Shown here piece after piece: positions 24,880 to 34,750 of a DNA stretch of 64,000 bases (within the stretch, counting starts at the first letter, position 1; each line of letters starts with the position of its first letter). The notes under the pieces are model-generated. The model did not search any database, was not told the origin of the DNA, and was given only the letters and a program-made list of their open reading frames with translations. A program made the position numbers and the translations under genes. The stretch comes from Pseudoduganella lurida (lineage in GTDB: Bacteria; Pseudomonadota; Gammaproteobacteria; Burkholderiales; Burkholderiaceae_D): assembly GCF_007830455.1 (NCBI RefSeq), contig NZ_VLLB01000003.1, positions 1 through 64,000 of the forward strand, in the 5' to 3' direction.

Positions 24880-26883
24880 TTACTCCGCTTTCCTGTCCAC
24901 GCTGCCGGGACCGATATGCCGGTCCAAAAATTTCTCCACGCGGGTCCAGAAATCGAAGCGGTTCTTCGGCAGTTTCCAGCCGTGGCCCTCTTCGGGGTAT
25001 TCGACCCACTCGACGTCCTTGTTGGTGGCGGCCACCGCGTCGCGGAAGCGGATGCCGTGGGCGCGCGGCACGCGTTTGTCGGCGCCGCCGTAGGCCATCA
25101 GCAGCGGCTGGCGCAGGCGGCTGGCCTGCTCGACGGGCGAGGTGGCTTTCAGCTGATCGGCGTCCTTTTCGGGGTCGCCGATCAGCTGCGGCATGCCGTA
25201 CTTGATGTACTGTGCCGGCAGGTCGGACCAGTTGAACCAGCCGCCGTCATACATCAGCCGGATGTCCGTCACGCCCACCCAGTCGATGCCGCAGCGGTAC
25301 AGGTCCGGGTCGCGGATCAGTCCCATCAGCGTGGCGTAGCCGCCGTAGCTGGCACCGGCAATGCAGATGCGCTTCGGATCGGCGATGCCTTCCGCGATGG
25401 CCCAGCGGGTGCCGTCGGCGATATCGTCCTGCATCGCCAGGCCCCACTGCTTCATGCCGGCCTGCATGTGCTTCAGGCCATAGCCGGTGCTGCCGCGGAA
25501 GTCCGGTTCCAGCACGGCATAGCCGCGCGAGGCGAGGAACTGGTTGTCCGCCGACCAGCCCCAGGTGGCGCCGCGCACCCACGGGCCGCCGTGCACCAGC
25601 ACCACCATCGGCAGCTTGTCGCCCCGCCTGGCGCCATGCGGCAGCGTGAGGAGTGCCGGAATCTCCAGGCCGTCGCGGGCCTGGTAGCGCACCATCTCCT
25701 GCCGGCCGCTCCGTGCCGCATCGATCCGGGCATTGGCCTGGCCGACGGCGTTCAGCTTGCCCGTCTCGCGGTTGTAGACGAAGTAGACGGCCGGCTGGAT
25801 GTCGGCATAGGTGGTCACCAGCACGAACGGCGTGGCGGGCCGGCGCGGCAGCTCGATCAGGTTGACCATGCCGGGCAGCTTCGCATTGACGGCCGCCTGC
25901 AGCGCCTTGTTCTCGGCATCGAACCATTCGGTGTCCTGCACCTCGCCCTGGTAGCGCACGCCCACCAGCTTGCCGTTCGCCTGCAGCAGCCGGCCGGAGA
26001 AGTCGTAGCCCTTCACGCTGAACCATGGCTGCGGATTGACCTTGCCGGTCGCCAGGTCGAACGTGTGGATGGCGGTCTTGTCGCTGTCGTGGCGGGCCGC
26101 CACGTGCAGCGTGCCGTCGCCGACGAAGGCCAGCGGCGTGAAGCCGCCGGCGCTGGCGATCCACGCATCGAAGGTGGTGAGCTTGCGCCACTGGTCCTTT
26201 TCCAGCAGCCAGATGGTGTGCTTGCCTTCCTCCAGCGTGAGGGCCAGGCGCGGTTCGCCCTTTTCGTCCAGCACCCAGCGCTGCACGTCGCCCGGCTGGC
26301 GCACGCCGGTACTGCGGCCGGTGCGCGTGTCGAGTTTCAGGAGCTGCATCGAGCGCACGCTGCCGTTGCTCTCGAACGCAGCGCTCTGCACGTACACGGT
26401 ATCCCCATCCTGCGCGCCGGCCTGGGGCAGCATGTAGGTATGCCAGGGCAGCATGCGCGCCACCGCTGCGTTGGTGATGAAGTTGTTGCGGCGCTGCGCC
26501 AGCTGGCGGAAGTTCCTGCCGTCGCGGTCGACCGCGAACAGGCCGGGCGCCGACTGCACGTCGCCGTGCGCCACGTCCTTGTCCGTCACGTCGAACAGCA
26601 GGCGCTCATCGCTGATCCAGCGGAAGTTGCCGATGTCCGCATCGCTGAACGCGGCCACCGCGGCCACCTGCAGCGTGGCCAGGTCCACCACGCCGAGCCG
26701 GTCGCGGCCGCCCGGTGCGCTCACCTTCGCGGCGATGTACTGGCCGCTGGGCGAAAGCAGGGCGCCGCCGAACGTGGAATTGTCGAAGAAGTCCTGCACG
26801 GGCGGCGGTGCTGCGATGGCCATGCTGCCGGCCAGCAGGGCAACGCAGACGAGCAGGGAACGCAGAAGTGCGAGAGGCGTCAC
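24880..26883 (-). CDS. Secreted S9-family prolyl oligopeptidase-like peptidase (copy 2)
   Basis: This 667-residue protein starts with a Sec signal peptide (LLRSLLVCVALLAGSMAIA, cleavage after about 25). A beta-propeller-like region fills the first 400 residues and an alpha/beta hydrolase domain the rest. The nucleophile elbow GASYGGYATLMG (Ser near 511), the VHGGPWVRG oxyanion region and the catalytic His in EEGHGW near 632 are intact. It would cleave short peptides in the periplasm. The start is a GTG after AAGGAC. It lies 13 bases behind a close paralogue. Confidence 0.92.
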   Translation of the reverse strand: MTPLALLRSLLVCVALLAGSMAIAAPPPVQDFFDNSTFGGALLSPSGQYIAAKVSAPGGRDRLGVVDLATLQVAAVAAFSDADIGNFRWISDERLLFDVTDKDVAHGDVQSAPGLFAVDRDGRNFRQLAQRRNNFITNAAVARMLPWHTYMLPQAGAQDGDTVYVQSAAFESNGSVRSMQLLKLDTRTGRSTGVRQPGDVQRWVLDEKGEPRLALTLEEGKHTIWLLEKDQWRKLTTFDAWIASAGGFTPLAFVGDGTLHVAARHDSDKTAIHTFDLATGKVNPQPWFSVKGYDFSGRLLQANGKLVGVRYQGEVQDTEWFDAENKALQAAVNAKLPGMVNLIELPRRPATPFVLVTTYADIQPAVYFVYNRETGKLNAVGQANARIDAARSGRQEMVRYQARDGLEIPALLTLPHGARRGDKLPMVVLVHGGPWVRGATWGWSADNQFLASRGYAVLEPDFRGSTGYGLKHMQAGMKQWGLAMQDDIADGTRWAIAEGIADPKRICIAGASYGGYATLMGLIRDPDLYRCGIDWVGVTDIRLMYDGGWFNWSDLPAQYIKYGMPQLIGDPEKDADQLKATSPVEQASRLRQPLLMAYGGADKRVPRAHGIRFRDAVAATNKDVEWVEYPEEGHGWKLPKNRFDFWTRVEKFLDRHIGPGSVDRKAE

Positions 26884-26896
26884 GTGATGTCCTTTC

Positions 26897-28903
26897 TTAT
26901 CGGTTGCCGATCTGGCGGCCTAGGAACCGTTCGACGCGGGTCCAGAAGTCGACCTGGTTGGCCGGCGTGCTCCAGCCGTGGCCTTCGGCGTCGTACACGA
27001 TCCATTCCACGTCGCTGTTGTGGGCGCGGATCGCATCGCGCAGGCGGGTGCCGTGCTGCAGCGGCACGCGCAGGTCCTCGCCGCCGTAGGCCATCAGCAG
27101 CGGCTTGCGGATGCGCGCCGCCTGCTCGATCGGCGAGGCGGCCTTCAGCTGCTCGGCATCCTTGACGGGGTCGCCGATCAGCCGCGGCATGCCGTACTGG
27201 CGGTACTGGCTGGACATGTCGTCGATCACGCTCCAGGCGCCCGTGTACATCAGCTTCAGGTCCGTCACGCCGGCCCATTCGACGCCGCAGCGGTACAGGT
27301 CGGGGTCGCGCACGAGTCCCATCAGCGTGGCGTAGCCGCCATAGCTGGCGCCGGCGATGCACACGCGCTGCGGATCGGCATAGCCCTGCGCGATGGCCCA
27401 GCGGGTACCGTCGGCGAGATCGTCCTGCATCTTCCGGCCCCATTCCTTCAGGCCGGCCGTGAAGTGGCGGCTGCCGAAGCCCGTGCTGCCGCGGAATTCC
27501 GGCTGCAGCACCAGGTAGCCGCGCGACGCCAGGAACTGTGCCTCGGCATTCCAGCCCCACTCGGCGCCGCGCACCCACGGGCCGCCGTGCACCAGCACCA
27601 CCATCGGCGCGCGGGACGGCTTGTCCACCCCCGCGGGCAGCGTCAGCAGGGCGGGGATCGGCAGGCCGTCACGCGCCGCATAGCTGGTCCACTGCTGGCG
27701 GCCCATCTGTGCGGCGCGGATCCGCTCATGCCTGGCGCCCGCCTTGTTCAGCTGGCCGGTCTGGCGGTGGTAGACGTAATAGACGGTCGGCTGCACATCC
27801 GAGTAGGCCGTCACCAGCAGGTTCGGCGCATCGGGCTGGCGCGGCACGTCGATCAGGTTGATCGTGTCCTGCAGCTTGCCATCCACGTCCGCCTGCACCG
27901 CCTTCATGGCCGGATCGAACCATGCCGTGCCCCAGGTATCGGTGAGATAGCGGATGCCCAGCAGCCGGTCGGCATTGGCGATCAGGCGGCCCTGGAAATC
28001 GTGGCCCTCCACCTGCATCACGGGCTCCTTGGCTACTGCGCCGGTGGCGGTGTCGAGCGTGTAGACGGCCGTGTGGTCGCGGCCCTGCGCGCTCACCACG
28101 TACAGCTTGCCGTCCGGGCCGAAGTCCAGCGGCGCGAACCGCCGCCGGTCCGCCCCGAAGGCGGCATATTTCGTCAGCACGCGCCATGGGCCGGTGGCGC
28201 TGTCGCGCAGCCAGTACACGCGCTCGTTCTTCTCCGTGGACGCGGCCAGGCGCGGTTCGCCGCGCTGGTCGAGCAGCCAGAAGTCGGCAGCGGCGGGCCG
28301 TTCCACCAGCGTGGTGCGGCCGTTTTCCGTGTTCAGGCGCAGCAGGTCTTCGGAGCGGTACACGCCGGTATTGTCGAAATGCGCGTCGAGCACATAGGCG
28401 AACGCCGAATCCTGCCGGCCCATCTGGCCCAGCATGAACGTGTGCCACGGCAGCAGCTTGATGCCGCCGTTGGTGGCGCGGCCGTTCGTGATCACGCCGC
28501 CGCTGCGGTCGGCGAGCTGGCGGAAGTTCTTCCCGTCGCGCGACACCGTGTACAGCCCGGGACCGAACTGGCGGTCGCCCGGCGCCAGGCGCCTGTCGGT
28601 GGAATCGAACAGCAGCTGGTCGTCGTTCAGCCAGCGCACCTTGCCCACATCCGCATCCGGGAAACTGGCGACGAGCTGGCCTTTGTTGTCCAACAGTGCG
28701 ATGACGGCCAGCGCGTCGCGCCCGACACGCGAGCTGACCAGCGCCGCCAGGTAACGGCCGCTGGGCGACAGGGCGGCGCCGGAGAAAGACGAATCTTCGA
28801 AGAAGTCGGCGGCAGGCGGCAGGCCGGCCGATGGTGCGGCAAAGACGGGCAGGCAGGCGCCCGCTGCCAGCACGGCGGCCAGCAGCAATGAACGGATCGG
28901 CAT
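26897..28903 (-). CDS. Secreted S9-family prolyl oligopeptidase-like peptidase (copy 1)
   Basis: This 668-residue paralogue of the following gene has a signal peptide (SLLLAAVLAAGACLPVFA), the same propeller-plus-hydrolase layout, VHGGPWVRGAEWGWNAE, GASYGGYATLMG (Ser near 519) and EGHGW. The two proteins align across their full length, so the pair arose by tandem duplication. They are spaced as one operon, with this copy first. The differing N-terminal propellers suggest they may accept different peptides. Confidence 0.92.
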   Translation of the reverse strand: MPIRSLLLAAVLAAGACLPVFAAPSAGLPPAADFFEDSSFSGAALSPSGRYLAALVSSRVGRDALAVIALLDNKGQLVASFPDADVGKVRWLNDDQLLFDSTDRRLAPGDRQFGPGLYTVSRDGKNFRQLADRSGGVITNGRATNGGIKLLPWHTFMLGQMGRQDSAFAYVLDAHFDNTGVYRSEDLLRLNTENGRTTLVERPAAADFWLLDQRGEPRLAASTEKNERVYWLRDSATGPWRVLTKYAAFGADRRRFAPLDFGPDGKLYVVSAQGRDHTAVYTLDTATGAVAKEPVMQVEGHDFQGRLIANADRLLGIRYLTDTWGTAWFDPAMKAVQADVDGKLQDTINLIDVPRQPDAPNLLVTAYSDVQPTVYYVYHRQTGQLNKAGARHERIRAAQMGRQQWTSYAARDGLPIPALLTLPAGVDKPSRAPMVVLVHGGPWVRGAEWGWNAEAQFLASRGYLVLQPEFRGSTGFGSRHFTAGLKEWGRKMQDDLADGTRWAIAQGYADPQRVCIAGASYGGYATLMGLVRDPDLYRCGVEWAGVTDLKLMYTGAWSVIDDMSSQYRQYGMPRLIGDPVKDAEQLKAASPIEQAARIRKPLLMAYGGEDLRVPLQHGTRLRDAIRAHNSDVEWIVYDAEGHGWSTPANQVDFWTRVERFLGRQIGNR

Positions 28904-28994
28904 TACAGGATGGGGGAACGCGGAAAAATGTGGGCCATCGAAATTAACACATCCACAACACCCGCTTTCTCACCAAATGTAACGCCAGGAAACT

Positions 28995-31037
28995 TTATTT
29001 TGGCGGTTCGGGGGTGCGCAGATGGCGGATGAGCGCCTGCGAGCGGGCATCGGGCGCGGGCGTGACGAGGCTGACGAGCACCAGCGCCGCCAGCCCGGCC
29101 GGCACGCCGAACACGCCGGCCGAAATCGGCGCGATGTCGAACCACTGCGCTGCCGCGCTGCCGCCTAGGACCGGGTTGGTATGCAGCATGTAGTACTGGC
29201 AGACGCCGAAGCCCGTGGCCATGCCGGCCAGCGCGCCGAAGCGGTTGGCGCGCGCCCAGAACACGCCCATCACCAGCACCGGGAACAGCGTCGACGCCGC
29301 CAGCGAGAACGCGGCGCCCACCAGCGACAGGATATCGCCCGGTTTCGTCGAGGCCGAATACGCGGCCACGAAGGCCACGCCCAGCAGGATCAGCTTCGAG
29401 ATTGTCACGCGCTTCTGCGTGGAGGCTTTCGGGTCCACCACCTTGTAGTACACGTCATGCGACAGCGCGTTCGAGATCGCCAGCAGCAGGCCATCCGCGG
29501 TGGACAGCGCTGCCGCCAGGCCGCCCGCGGCCACCAGGCCGGAGACGACATACGGCAGGCCGGCGATCTCCGGCGTGGCCAGCACCAGCACGTCCCCATC
29601 GATGGCGATTTCGGCCAGCTGCACGATGCCGTCGCCGTTGATGTCGGTGATGCTGATCAGCGGATTGGCGCGGTCCACGCTGGCCCAGTACGACACCCAG
29701 GTGGGCAGCTCGGGGAAGCCGCTGCCCACCAGCGCGCTGTACACATCGTATTTGACGAGCACGGCCAGCGCGGGAATCGTCAGGTAGATCAGCAGGATGA
29801 AGAACAGCGTCCAGAACACGGAGACGCGCGTTTCGTTCACGGAAGGCGTGGTGTAGGCGCGCATCAGGATGTGCGGCAGGGCCGCCGTGCCCAGCATCAG
29901 GCACAGTGCCAGCGCCAGGAAGTTCTTCCGCTTGATGTCCGACTGCTCGGGCGTGGCGGCGGGGAAGGGCTGCGCGTGCGGCGTGATGGGACGGGCGCGG
30001 CGCAGGTTCTCGTCGCGCCCGGCGCGCCACGCGGTGACGGCTTCCTCGGCGTTCTTCGGATAGGCGATCAGCGCCCGTTCGGCGGCGCGGATCTCCAGCA
30101 GCGAGGCATTGCGCAGCCGGACGCTCTCCAGGTAGTGCTGCAATTCCGCGCGGCCCGATTCCCAGGAATTGGGCAGGCCGTCCAGCCGCTGCTGGAACTG
30201 CGCGGCGCGCTGGCGGAAGATGTCGCGCACCGCCAGCTCCTTCGGGTCCGCCGTCAGCTCCGCCTCGCGGGCCGAGATCTGCGGCAGCAGCTTGCCGTAC
30301 GCGACCTGCGGAATCGGATTGCCGCTGTGCTTGGCCGACAGCCACATGGCCGGCATCAGGAAGGCGACGAGGATGATGATGTACTGCGCCACCTGCGTCC
30401 ACGTAATGGCGCGCATGCCGCCCAGGAAGGAGCACACCAGGATGCTGGCCAGGCCCAGGAAGATCCCGACCGAGAAATCGACGCCCGTGAAGCGCGAGGC
30501 GATCAGTCCGACGGCATAGATCTGCGCGACCACGTACGTGAAGGACACCACGATCGTGGCGGCCACGCCGAACAGCCGCACGGCGCGGCCGTTGCCCGGG
30601 CCGCCGTAGCGCTCGGCCAGGAAGTCGGGAATCGTGTACTGGCCGAAGCGGCGCAGGTAGGGCGCGATCAGCAGCGCGACGAGGCAGTAGCCGCCGGTCC
30701 AGCCCATCACGTAGGCCAGGCCGTCGAAGCCGTGCAGGTACAGGCCGCCGGCCAGGCTGATGAAGCTGGCCGCCGAGATCCAGTCCGCCGCCGTGGCCAT
30801 GCCGTTGAACAGGGCCGGCACGCGGCGGCCCGCCACGTAGTATTCGGCCACGTTCGACGTGCGCGACAGCACGCCGATCGCGGCATACAGCACGATGGTG
30901 GCGAACATGAACATGTAGCCGATCCACACGCGCGGCATGCCTTCCTGTTCCAGCAGGCCGATCGACAGCAGGAAGGCGCCGAAGCAGGCGGTGAACGTGA
31001 GGTAGTAGCGCGACAGGCGCTGGAAACGGGTCGTCAT
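28995..31037 (-). CDS. Sodium:solute symporter (acetate permease-like, VC_2705-type) large subunit
   Basis: This protein of about 680 residues belongs to the SSS family, with many membrane segments and an extra hydrophilic insert of about 110 residues (near 240-350) between membrane segments, as in the long VC_2705-type members. It has DWISAASFISLAGGLYLHG, GGMRAITWTQVAQYIIIL and STADGLLLAISNALSHD. Its ATG overlaps the DUF4212 stop (ATGA), so the two are translated together. Related pairs take up acetate or other short carboxylates. The start at 31037 (MTTRFQRL) is preferred to the ATG at 31073. Confidence 0.9.
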   Translation of the reverse strand: MTTRFQRLSRYYLTFTACFGAFLLSIGLLEQEGMPRVWIGYMFMFATIVLYAAIGVLSRTSNVAEYYVAGRRVPALFNGMATAADWISAASFISLAGGLYLHGFDGLAYVMGWTGGYCLVALLIAPYLRRFGQYTIPDFLAERYGGPGNGRAVRLFGVAATIVVSFTYVVAQIYAVGLIASRFTGVDFSVGIFLGLASILVCSFLGGMRAITWTQVAQYIIILVAFLMPAMWLSAKHSGNPIPQVAYGKLLPQISAREAELTADPKELAVRDIFRQRAAQFQQRLDGLPNSWESGRAELQHYLESVRLRNASLLEIRAAERALIAYPKNAEEAVTAWRAGRDENLRRARPITPHAQPFPAATPEQSDIKRKNFLALALCLMLGTAALPHILMRAYTTPSVNETRVSVFWTLFFILLIYLTIPALAVLVKYDVYSALVGSGFPELPTWVSYWASVDRANPLISITDINGDGIVQLAEIAIDGDVLVLATPEIAGLPYVVSGLVAAGGLAAALSTADGLLLAISNALSHDVYYKVVDPKASTQKRVTISKLILLGVAFVAAYSASTKPGDILSLVGAAFSLAASTLFPVLVMGVFWARANRFGALAGMATGFGVCQYYMLHTNPVLGGSAAAQWFDIAPISAGVFGVPAGLAALVLVSLVTPAPDARSQALIRHLRTPEPPK

Positions 31038-31285
31038 GGGTTGGTGTGCCGGTCCATGCGGCGCATGCGCCACACGTAGAAGCCGATGATGGCCAGATAG
31101 ACCAGCGAGGCGCCCTGCGCGGCCAGGTAGAACGACAGGGGCCAGCCGAAGATCGTGAGCCCCGCCAGTTCGCGCGCGAAGTACACGGCGCAGAAACCGG
31201 TGGCGAGCCAGACCAGCAGCAGCCAGGCCGTCAGCCGGCGCGTGGCTGCCCAGTAGTTGTCAACCCGGGGCTGGTCAGAGTCCAT
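31034..31285 (-). CDS. DUF4212 small membrane subunit of the symporter
   Basis: This 83-residue protein has two membrane segments and a DUF4212 pattern (NYWAATRRLTAWLLLVWLATGFCAVYFARELAGL ... GFYVWRMRRMDR, quoted in part). DUF4212 proteins almost always precede this symporter type and are thought to be its accessory subunit. It overlaps the kinase gene by 11 bases upstream and the symporter by 4 bases downstream. Confidence 0.88.
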   Translation of the reverse strand: MDSDQPRVDNYWAATRRLTAWLLLVWLATGFCAVYFARELAGLTIFGWPLSFYLAAQGASLVYLAIIGFYVWRMRRMDRHTNP

Positions 31286-32792
31286 GCAGGAGGTCCTCGT
31301 CGGTATCGTGGTCGGCCGGGCGGGGCGGGAAGGTCAGCCGGAACAGGCTGCCCGGATACTTCGGCTGCGTGGCGCGCGGGTTGCTGAAGATGTCCACTTC
31401 GGCGCCGTGCTGCTGGGCGATCTCGCGCACGATGGCCAGGCCCAGCCCGCTGCCCTCGGCGCTGCTGCCGAGGATGCGGTAGAAGCGCTCGAACACGTGC
31501 AGGCGTTCGGCCGGCGGAATGCCGGGACCGGTGTCTTCCACCTCCAGCACGGTCGTCTCGCCGCCGCGCACCCGCACCGTCACGCTGCCGCCGGCCGGCG
31601 TGTAGCGCAGCGCGTTGTCGATCAGGTTCGACAGCAGCTCGCGCAGCATCACGGGATTGCCGGCGATGAGCTGCGCCTGCGAGGTGGCCTCGTAGCCCAG
31701 GTCGATGCGGTAGTTGAAGGATGCCGGCACCCAGTCGCGCACGGCGTTGCGGGCCACCTCGGCCAGGTCTAGCGGTTCGAAGCCGGCCGAACCGGCAGCC
31801 GGCTGGTTCTCCGCGCGGGCCAGGGCCAGCAGCTGGTTGACGAGGCGGGTGGCGGCCTCGGAACTTTTCGCCAGCTGTTCCAGCGAGCGGTGGATCTCGC
31901 CCTGGTCGGTCTGGCGCAGGGCGAGTTCCGACTGCATGCGCATGCCGGCCAGCGGCGTCTTCATCTGGTGCGCCGCATCGGCGATGAAGCGCTTCTGCAT
32001 GTCGATCGACTGCGACAGCCGGCCCAGCATCTCGTTCAGCGAGCGCACCAGCGGCGTGATCTCTTCCGGCACCTGCGTCGGCGCGATGGGGGACAGGTCG
32101 TCGCTGCGGCGCGCGCGGATGCGTTCCTGCAGCTCGGCCAGCGGCAGCAGTCCTCGTGAAAGAGCGAACCACACGAGGGCCAGCACGATGGGCAGGATGA
32201 TGAACTGCGGCAGGATCACGCCCTTGATGATCTCGTTGGCCAGCTTGGCGCGCTTTTCCAGCGTCTCGGCCACCTGCACGAGGGCCAGCCGGGCCGGGCG
32301 GCGCGCATTCTCTTCCAGATTCACGTAGGCGTAGGCGATGCGGATCGGCGTGCCGTGCAGGTTATCGCTGCGAAAGCGCACGGCGCCGGGATGGGCGGCG
32401 TCGTCCTCCGGCTGCGGTTCGGGGCGGGGCAGGTCGCGGTCGCCGTCCACGTGGCGGCCCTGCGGCCCCACGATCTGGAAGTAGACGCTGTCCACGTCGT
32501 CCGCCCGCAGGATGTCGCGCGCCGCGCCGGGCAGGCTCTGCACCAGCTGGCCGTTCACCTCGCGCACCTGCTGGGCCAGCACGGTGACGGAATCCTCCAG
32601 CGCGTGGTCGAACGGCTGGTTGGCGATCGACTTGGCAACGAGGTAGGTGATGGCGATGCTCATGGGCCACAGCAGCAGCAGCGGGGCCAGCATCCAGTCG
32701 AGGATCTCGCCGAACAGCGAATGCTGGATCTCGCCCTGTTCCTCCGGCGCGGCGTTCCAGCCTTCCGCCTCGTCCGGCGCAGTGTCGTTCAC
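31275..32792 (-). CDS. Two-component sensor histidine kinase
   Basis: This 505-residue inner membrane kinase has a first membrane segment at about 33-52 (MLAPLLLLWPMSIAITYLVA), a periplasmic domain to about 185 and a second membrane segment near 190-210. A HAMP-like linker follows, then HisKA with DAAHQMKTPLAGMRMQSE (His near 272) and a HATPase domain with NLIDNALRYTP and GSGLGLAIV. The N-terminal sensor resembles TctE-type kinases that detect carboxylates. It is co-transcribed with its regulator, 12 bases upstream, and with the symporter genes. Confidence 0.92.
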   Translation of the reverse strand: MNDTAPDEAEGWNAAPEEQGEIQHSLFGEILDWMLAPLLLLWPMSIAITYLVAKSIANQPFDHALEDSVTVLAQQVREVNGQLVQSLPGAARDILRADDVDSVYFQIVGPQGRHVDGDRDLPRPEPQPEDDAAHPGAVRFRSDNLHGTPIRIAYAYVNLEENARRPARLALVQVAETLEKRAKLANEIIKGVILPQFIILPIVLALVWFALSRGLLPLAELQERIRARRSDDLSPIAPTQVPEEITPLVRSLNEMLGRLSQSIDMQKRFIADAAHQMKTPLAGMRMQSELALRQTDQGEIHRSLEQLAKSSEAATRLVNQLLALARAENQPAAGSAGFEPLDLAEVARNAVRDWVPASFNYRIDLGYEATSQAQLIAGNPVMLRELLSNLIDNALRYTPAGGSVTVRVRGGETTVLEVEDTGPGIPPAERLHVFERFYRILGSSAEGSGLGLAIVREIAQQHGAEVDIFSNPRATQPKYPGSLFRLTFPPRPADHDTDEDLLHGL

Positions 32793-32804
32793 TGAGCGTT
32801 CACT

Positions 32805-33497
32805 TCACTTCGCTTCGGCCACGGCCGCGCTGGCGTATTTCTCGAGGCAGTAGCCAAGGCCGCGCACGGTGGCGATGCGCACGCCGCCCACTTCGATCTT
32901 CTTGCGCAGGCGGTGCACATAGACCTCGATGGCGTTGTTGCTCACTTCCTCGCCCCATTCGCACAGGTGATCCACCAGCTGCTCCTTCGAGACGAGGCGG
33001 CCGGCGCGCGCCAGCAGGATCTCCAGCAGGCCCAGCTCGCGGGCCGACAGGTCCAGCATCTGCTCGTTGATGTAGGCGCTGCGGCCCACCTGGTCGTACG
33101 TCAGCGGGCCGTGCCTGACCACCGTGGAGCCGCCGCCCTGGCCGCGGCGGGTGAGGGCGCGCACCCTTGCCTCCAGCTCGGAGAGCGCAAAGGGCTTGGC
33201 CATGTAATCATCCGCCCCCAGATCCAGTCCGTTGACGCGCTGTTCGACGGAATCGGCGGCGGTGAGGATCAGCACGGGCAGCAGGGAGCCGCGGGAGCGC
33301 AGGCGGCGCAGAACTTCCAGGCCGGACAGTTTGGGCAGCCCCAGGTCCAGGATCAGGAGGTCGAATTCCTGGGTGGACAGGGCGGTATCGGCCTCCTGGC
33401 CGTTCTGGACACAATCGATGGCATAGCCGGACTGGCGCAGGGAGCGCGTCAGGCCATCGGCCAGGACGCTGTCATCTTCGGCTAGTAAAATACGCAT
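32805..33497 (-). CDS. OmpR/PhoB-family response regulator
   Basis: This 230-residue DNA-binding regulator has a receiver domain ([16 protein letters not shown], phospho-acceptor in [13 protein letters not shown], conserved lysine in [14 protein letters not shown]) and a winged-helix domain ([50 protein letters not shown]). It resembles TctD/QseB-type regulators. It heads the four-gene operon with the kinase and the symporter pair, so it probably controls that transporter. I start at 33497; a longer frame from 33548 has no family support. Confidence 0.93.
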   Translation of the reverse strand: MRILLAEDDSVLADGLTRSLRQSGYAIDCVQNGQEADTALSTQEFDLLILDLGLPKLSGLEVLRRLRSRGSLLPVLILTAADSVEQRVNGLDLGADDYMAKPFALSELEARVRALTRRGQGGGSTVVRHGPLTYDQVGRSAYINEQMLDLSARELGLLEILLARAGRLVSKEQLVDHLCEWGEEVSNNAIEVYVHRLRKKIEVGGVRIATVRGLGYCLEKYASAAVAEAK

Positions 33498-33571
33498 GTT
33501 GGCAGTTCGGCAAAGGTGAATTTCATTGTACTCAAAAGTGCGAGCCACCCCGAAAAAAGTACTGTGGGCGC

Positions 33572-33600
33572 TTGCACAAAGTACTGGATGGATGTACAGT
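33572..33600 (+). promoter_or_regulatory. Sigma-70 promoter of recA
   Basis: TTGCAC (33572-33577) and TACAGT (33595-33600) are separated by 17 bases, a good sigma-70 pair. The start would lie near 33607, about 30 bases before the recA ATG. The -10 box lies inside the LexA site, so LexA binding would block the polymerase. Confidence 0.75.
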
Positions 33601-33601
33601 A
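33582..33601 (+). promoter_or_regulatory. LexA (SOS) box of recA
   Basis: The 20-base site begins TACTG and ends CAGTA, fully symmetric in its outer five bases, and fits the CTG-N10-CAG pattern of the LexA consensus in proteobacteria. It overlaps the spacer and -10 of the recA promoter. SOS control of recA is well established in the group. Confidence 0.88.
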
Positions 33602-33637
33602 TCGATTGAAACGAACAGATTAAAAGGCGAAGAGATC

Positions 33638-34714
33638 ATGGACGACAAGAAAGCGGCAGTACCTGCATCCGAAAAAGCCAAGGCGCTTGCCGCAGCGCTG
33701 GCTCAGATTGAAAAGCAGTTCGGCAAAGGCTCCGTCATGCGCATGGATTCCAGCGCGCCGCTGGAGGAAGTGCAGACCGTGTCGACGGGCTCGCTGGGCC
33801 TGGACATCGCGCTGGGCGTCGGCGGCCTGCCGCGCGGCCGCGTGGTCGAAATCTATGGTCCTGAATCGTCGGGTAAAACCACCCTCACGCTGCAGACCAT
33901 CGCCGAAATGCAGAAGATCGGCGGCACCTGCGCGTTCATCGACGCGGAACACGCGCTGGACGTGACCTATGCCCAGAAGCTGGGCGTGAACCTGCACGAG
34001 CTGCTGATTTCGCAGCCGGACACGGGCGAACAGGCCCTGGAGATCTGCGATGCGCTGGTGCGTTCCGGCTCCGTGGACCTGATCGTCATCGACTCGGTGG
34101 CAGCACTGACGCCACGCGCCGAAATCGAAGGCGACATGGGCGACTCGCTGCCCGGCCTGCAGGCCCGCCTGATGTCCCAGGCGCTGCGCAAGCTGACCGG
34201 CACGATCAACCGCACCAACACGCTGGTCATCTTCATCAACCAGATCCGCATGAAGATCGGCGTGATGTTCGGCAGCCCGGAAACCACCACCGGCGGTAAC
34301 GCGCTGAAGTTCTACGCCTCCGTGCGCCTGGACATCCGCCGTACCGGCTCCATCAAGTCCGGTGACGAGGTGATCGGTAACGAAACGAAGGTGAAGGTCG
34401 TCAAGAACAAGATCGCGCCGCCGTTCAAGGAAGCGCACTTCGACATCCTGTATGGAGAAGGCACGTCCCGCGAAGGCGAGATCATCGACCTGGGCGTGGA
34501 AGCGAAGATCGTCGAGAAATCGGGTTCGTGGTACAGCTATAACGGCGACCGCATCGGGCAGGGCAAGGACAATGTCCGCACCTACCTGAAGGAGCGTCCG
34601 GCGCTGGCCCGCGAGATCGAGAACAAGGTCCGCGCCTCCCTCGGCGTGCGCGAACTGCCGCCAACCGCGGCGGTGCCGGAAGAAAAGGCGCCGAAGCTGA
34701 AGGCGGTCGACTGA
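33638..34714 (+). CDS. recA: Recombinase A
   Basis: This 358-residue protein drives homologous strand exchange and LexA self-cleavage. It shows Walker [11 protein letters not shown] near 73-80, Walker [11 protein letters not shown], the DNA-binding loops ([21 protein letters not shown] and the [15 protein letters not shown] loop) and the C-terminal YGEGISREGE-like segment [10 protein letters not shown]. Start 33638 (MDDKKAAV) fits the family; the frame runs further upstream into the promoter, which is rejected. Confidence 0.98.
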   Translation: MDDKKAAVPASEKAKALAAALAQIEKQFGKGSVMRMDSSAPLEEVQTVSTGSLGLDIALGVGGLPRGRVVEIYGPESSGKTTLTLQTIAEMQKIGGTCAFIDAEHALDVTYAQKLGVNLHELLISQPDTGEQALEICDALVRSGSVDLIVIDSVAALTPRAEIEGDMGDSLPGLQARLMSQALRKLTGTINRTNTLVIFINQIRMKIGVMFGSPETTTGGNALKFYASVRLDIRRTGSIKSGDEVIGNETKVKVVKNKIAPPFKEAHFDILYGEGTSREGEIIDLGVEAKIVEKSGSWYSYNGDRIGQGKDNVRTYLKERPALAREIENKVRASLGVRELPPTAAVPEEKAPKLKAVD

Positions 34715-34750
34715 TCGACCGGTGGATGAAGGCGGGCTGATGCTCGCCTG

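Noticed and set aside
24064..27165. Plus-strand frame of 1033 codons opposite PFK and the S9 peptidases
   Set aside because: It crosses three real minus-strand genes and has no motifs; long open frames like this are common opposite GC-rich genes.
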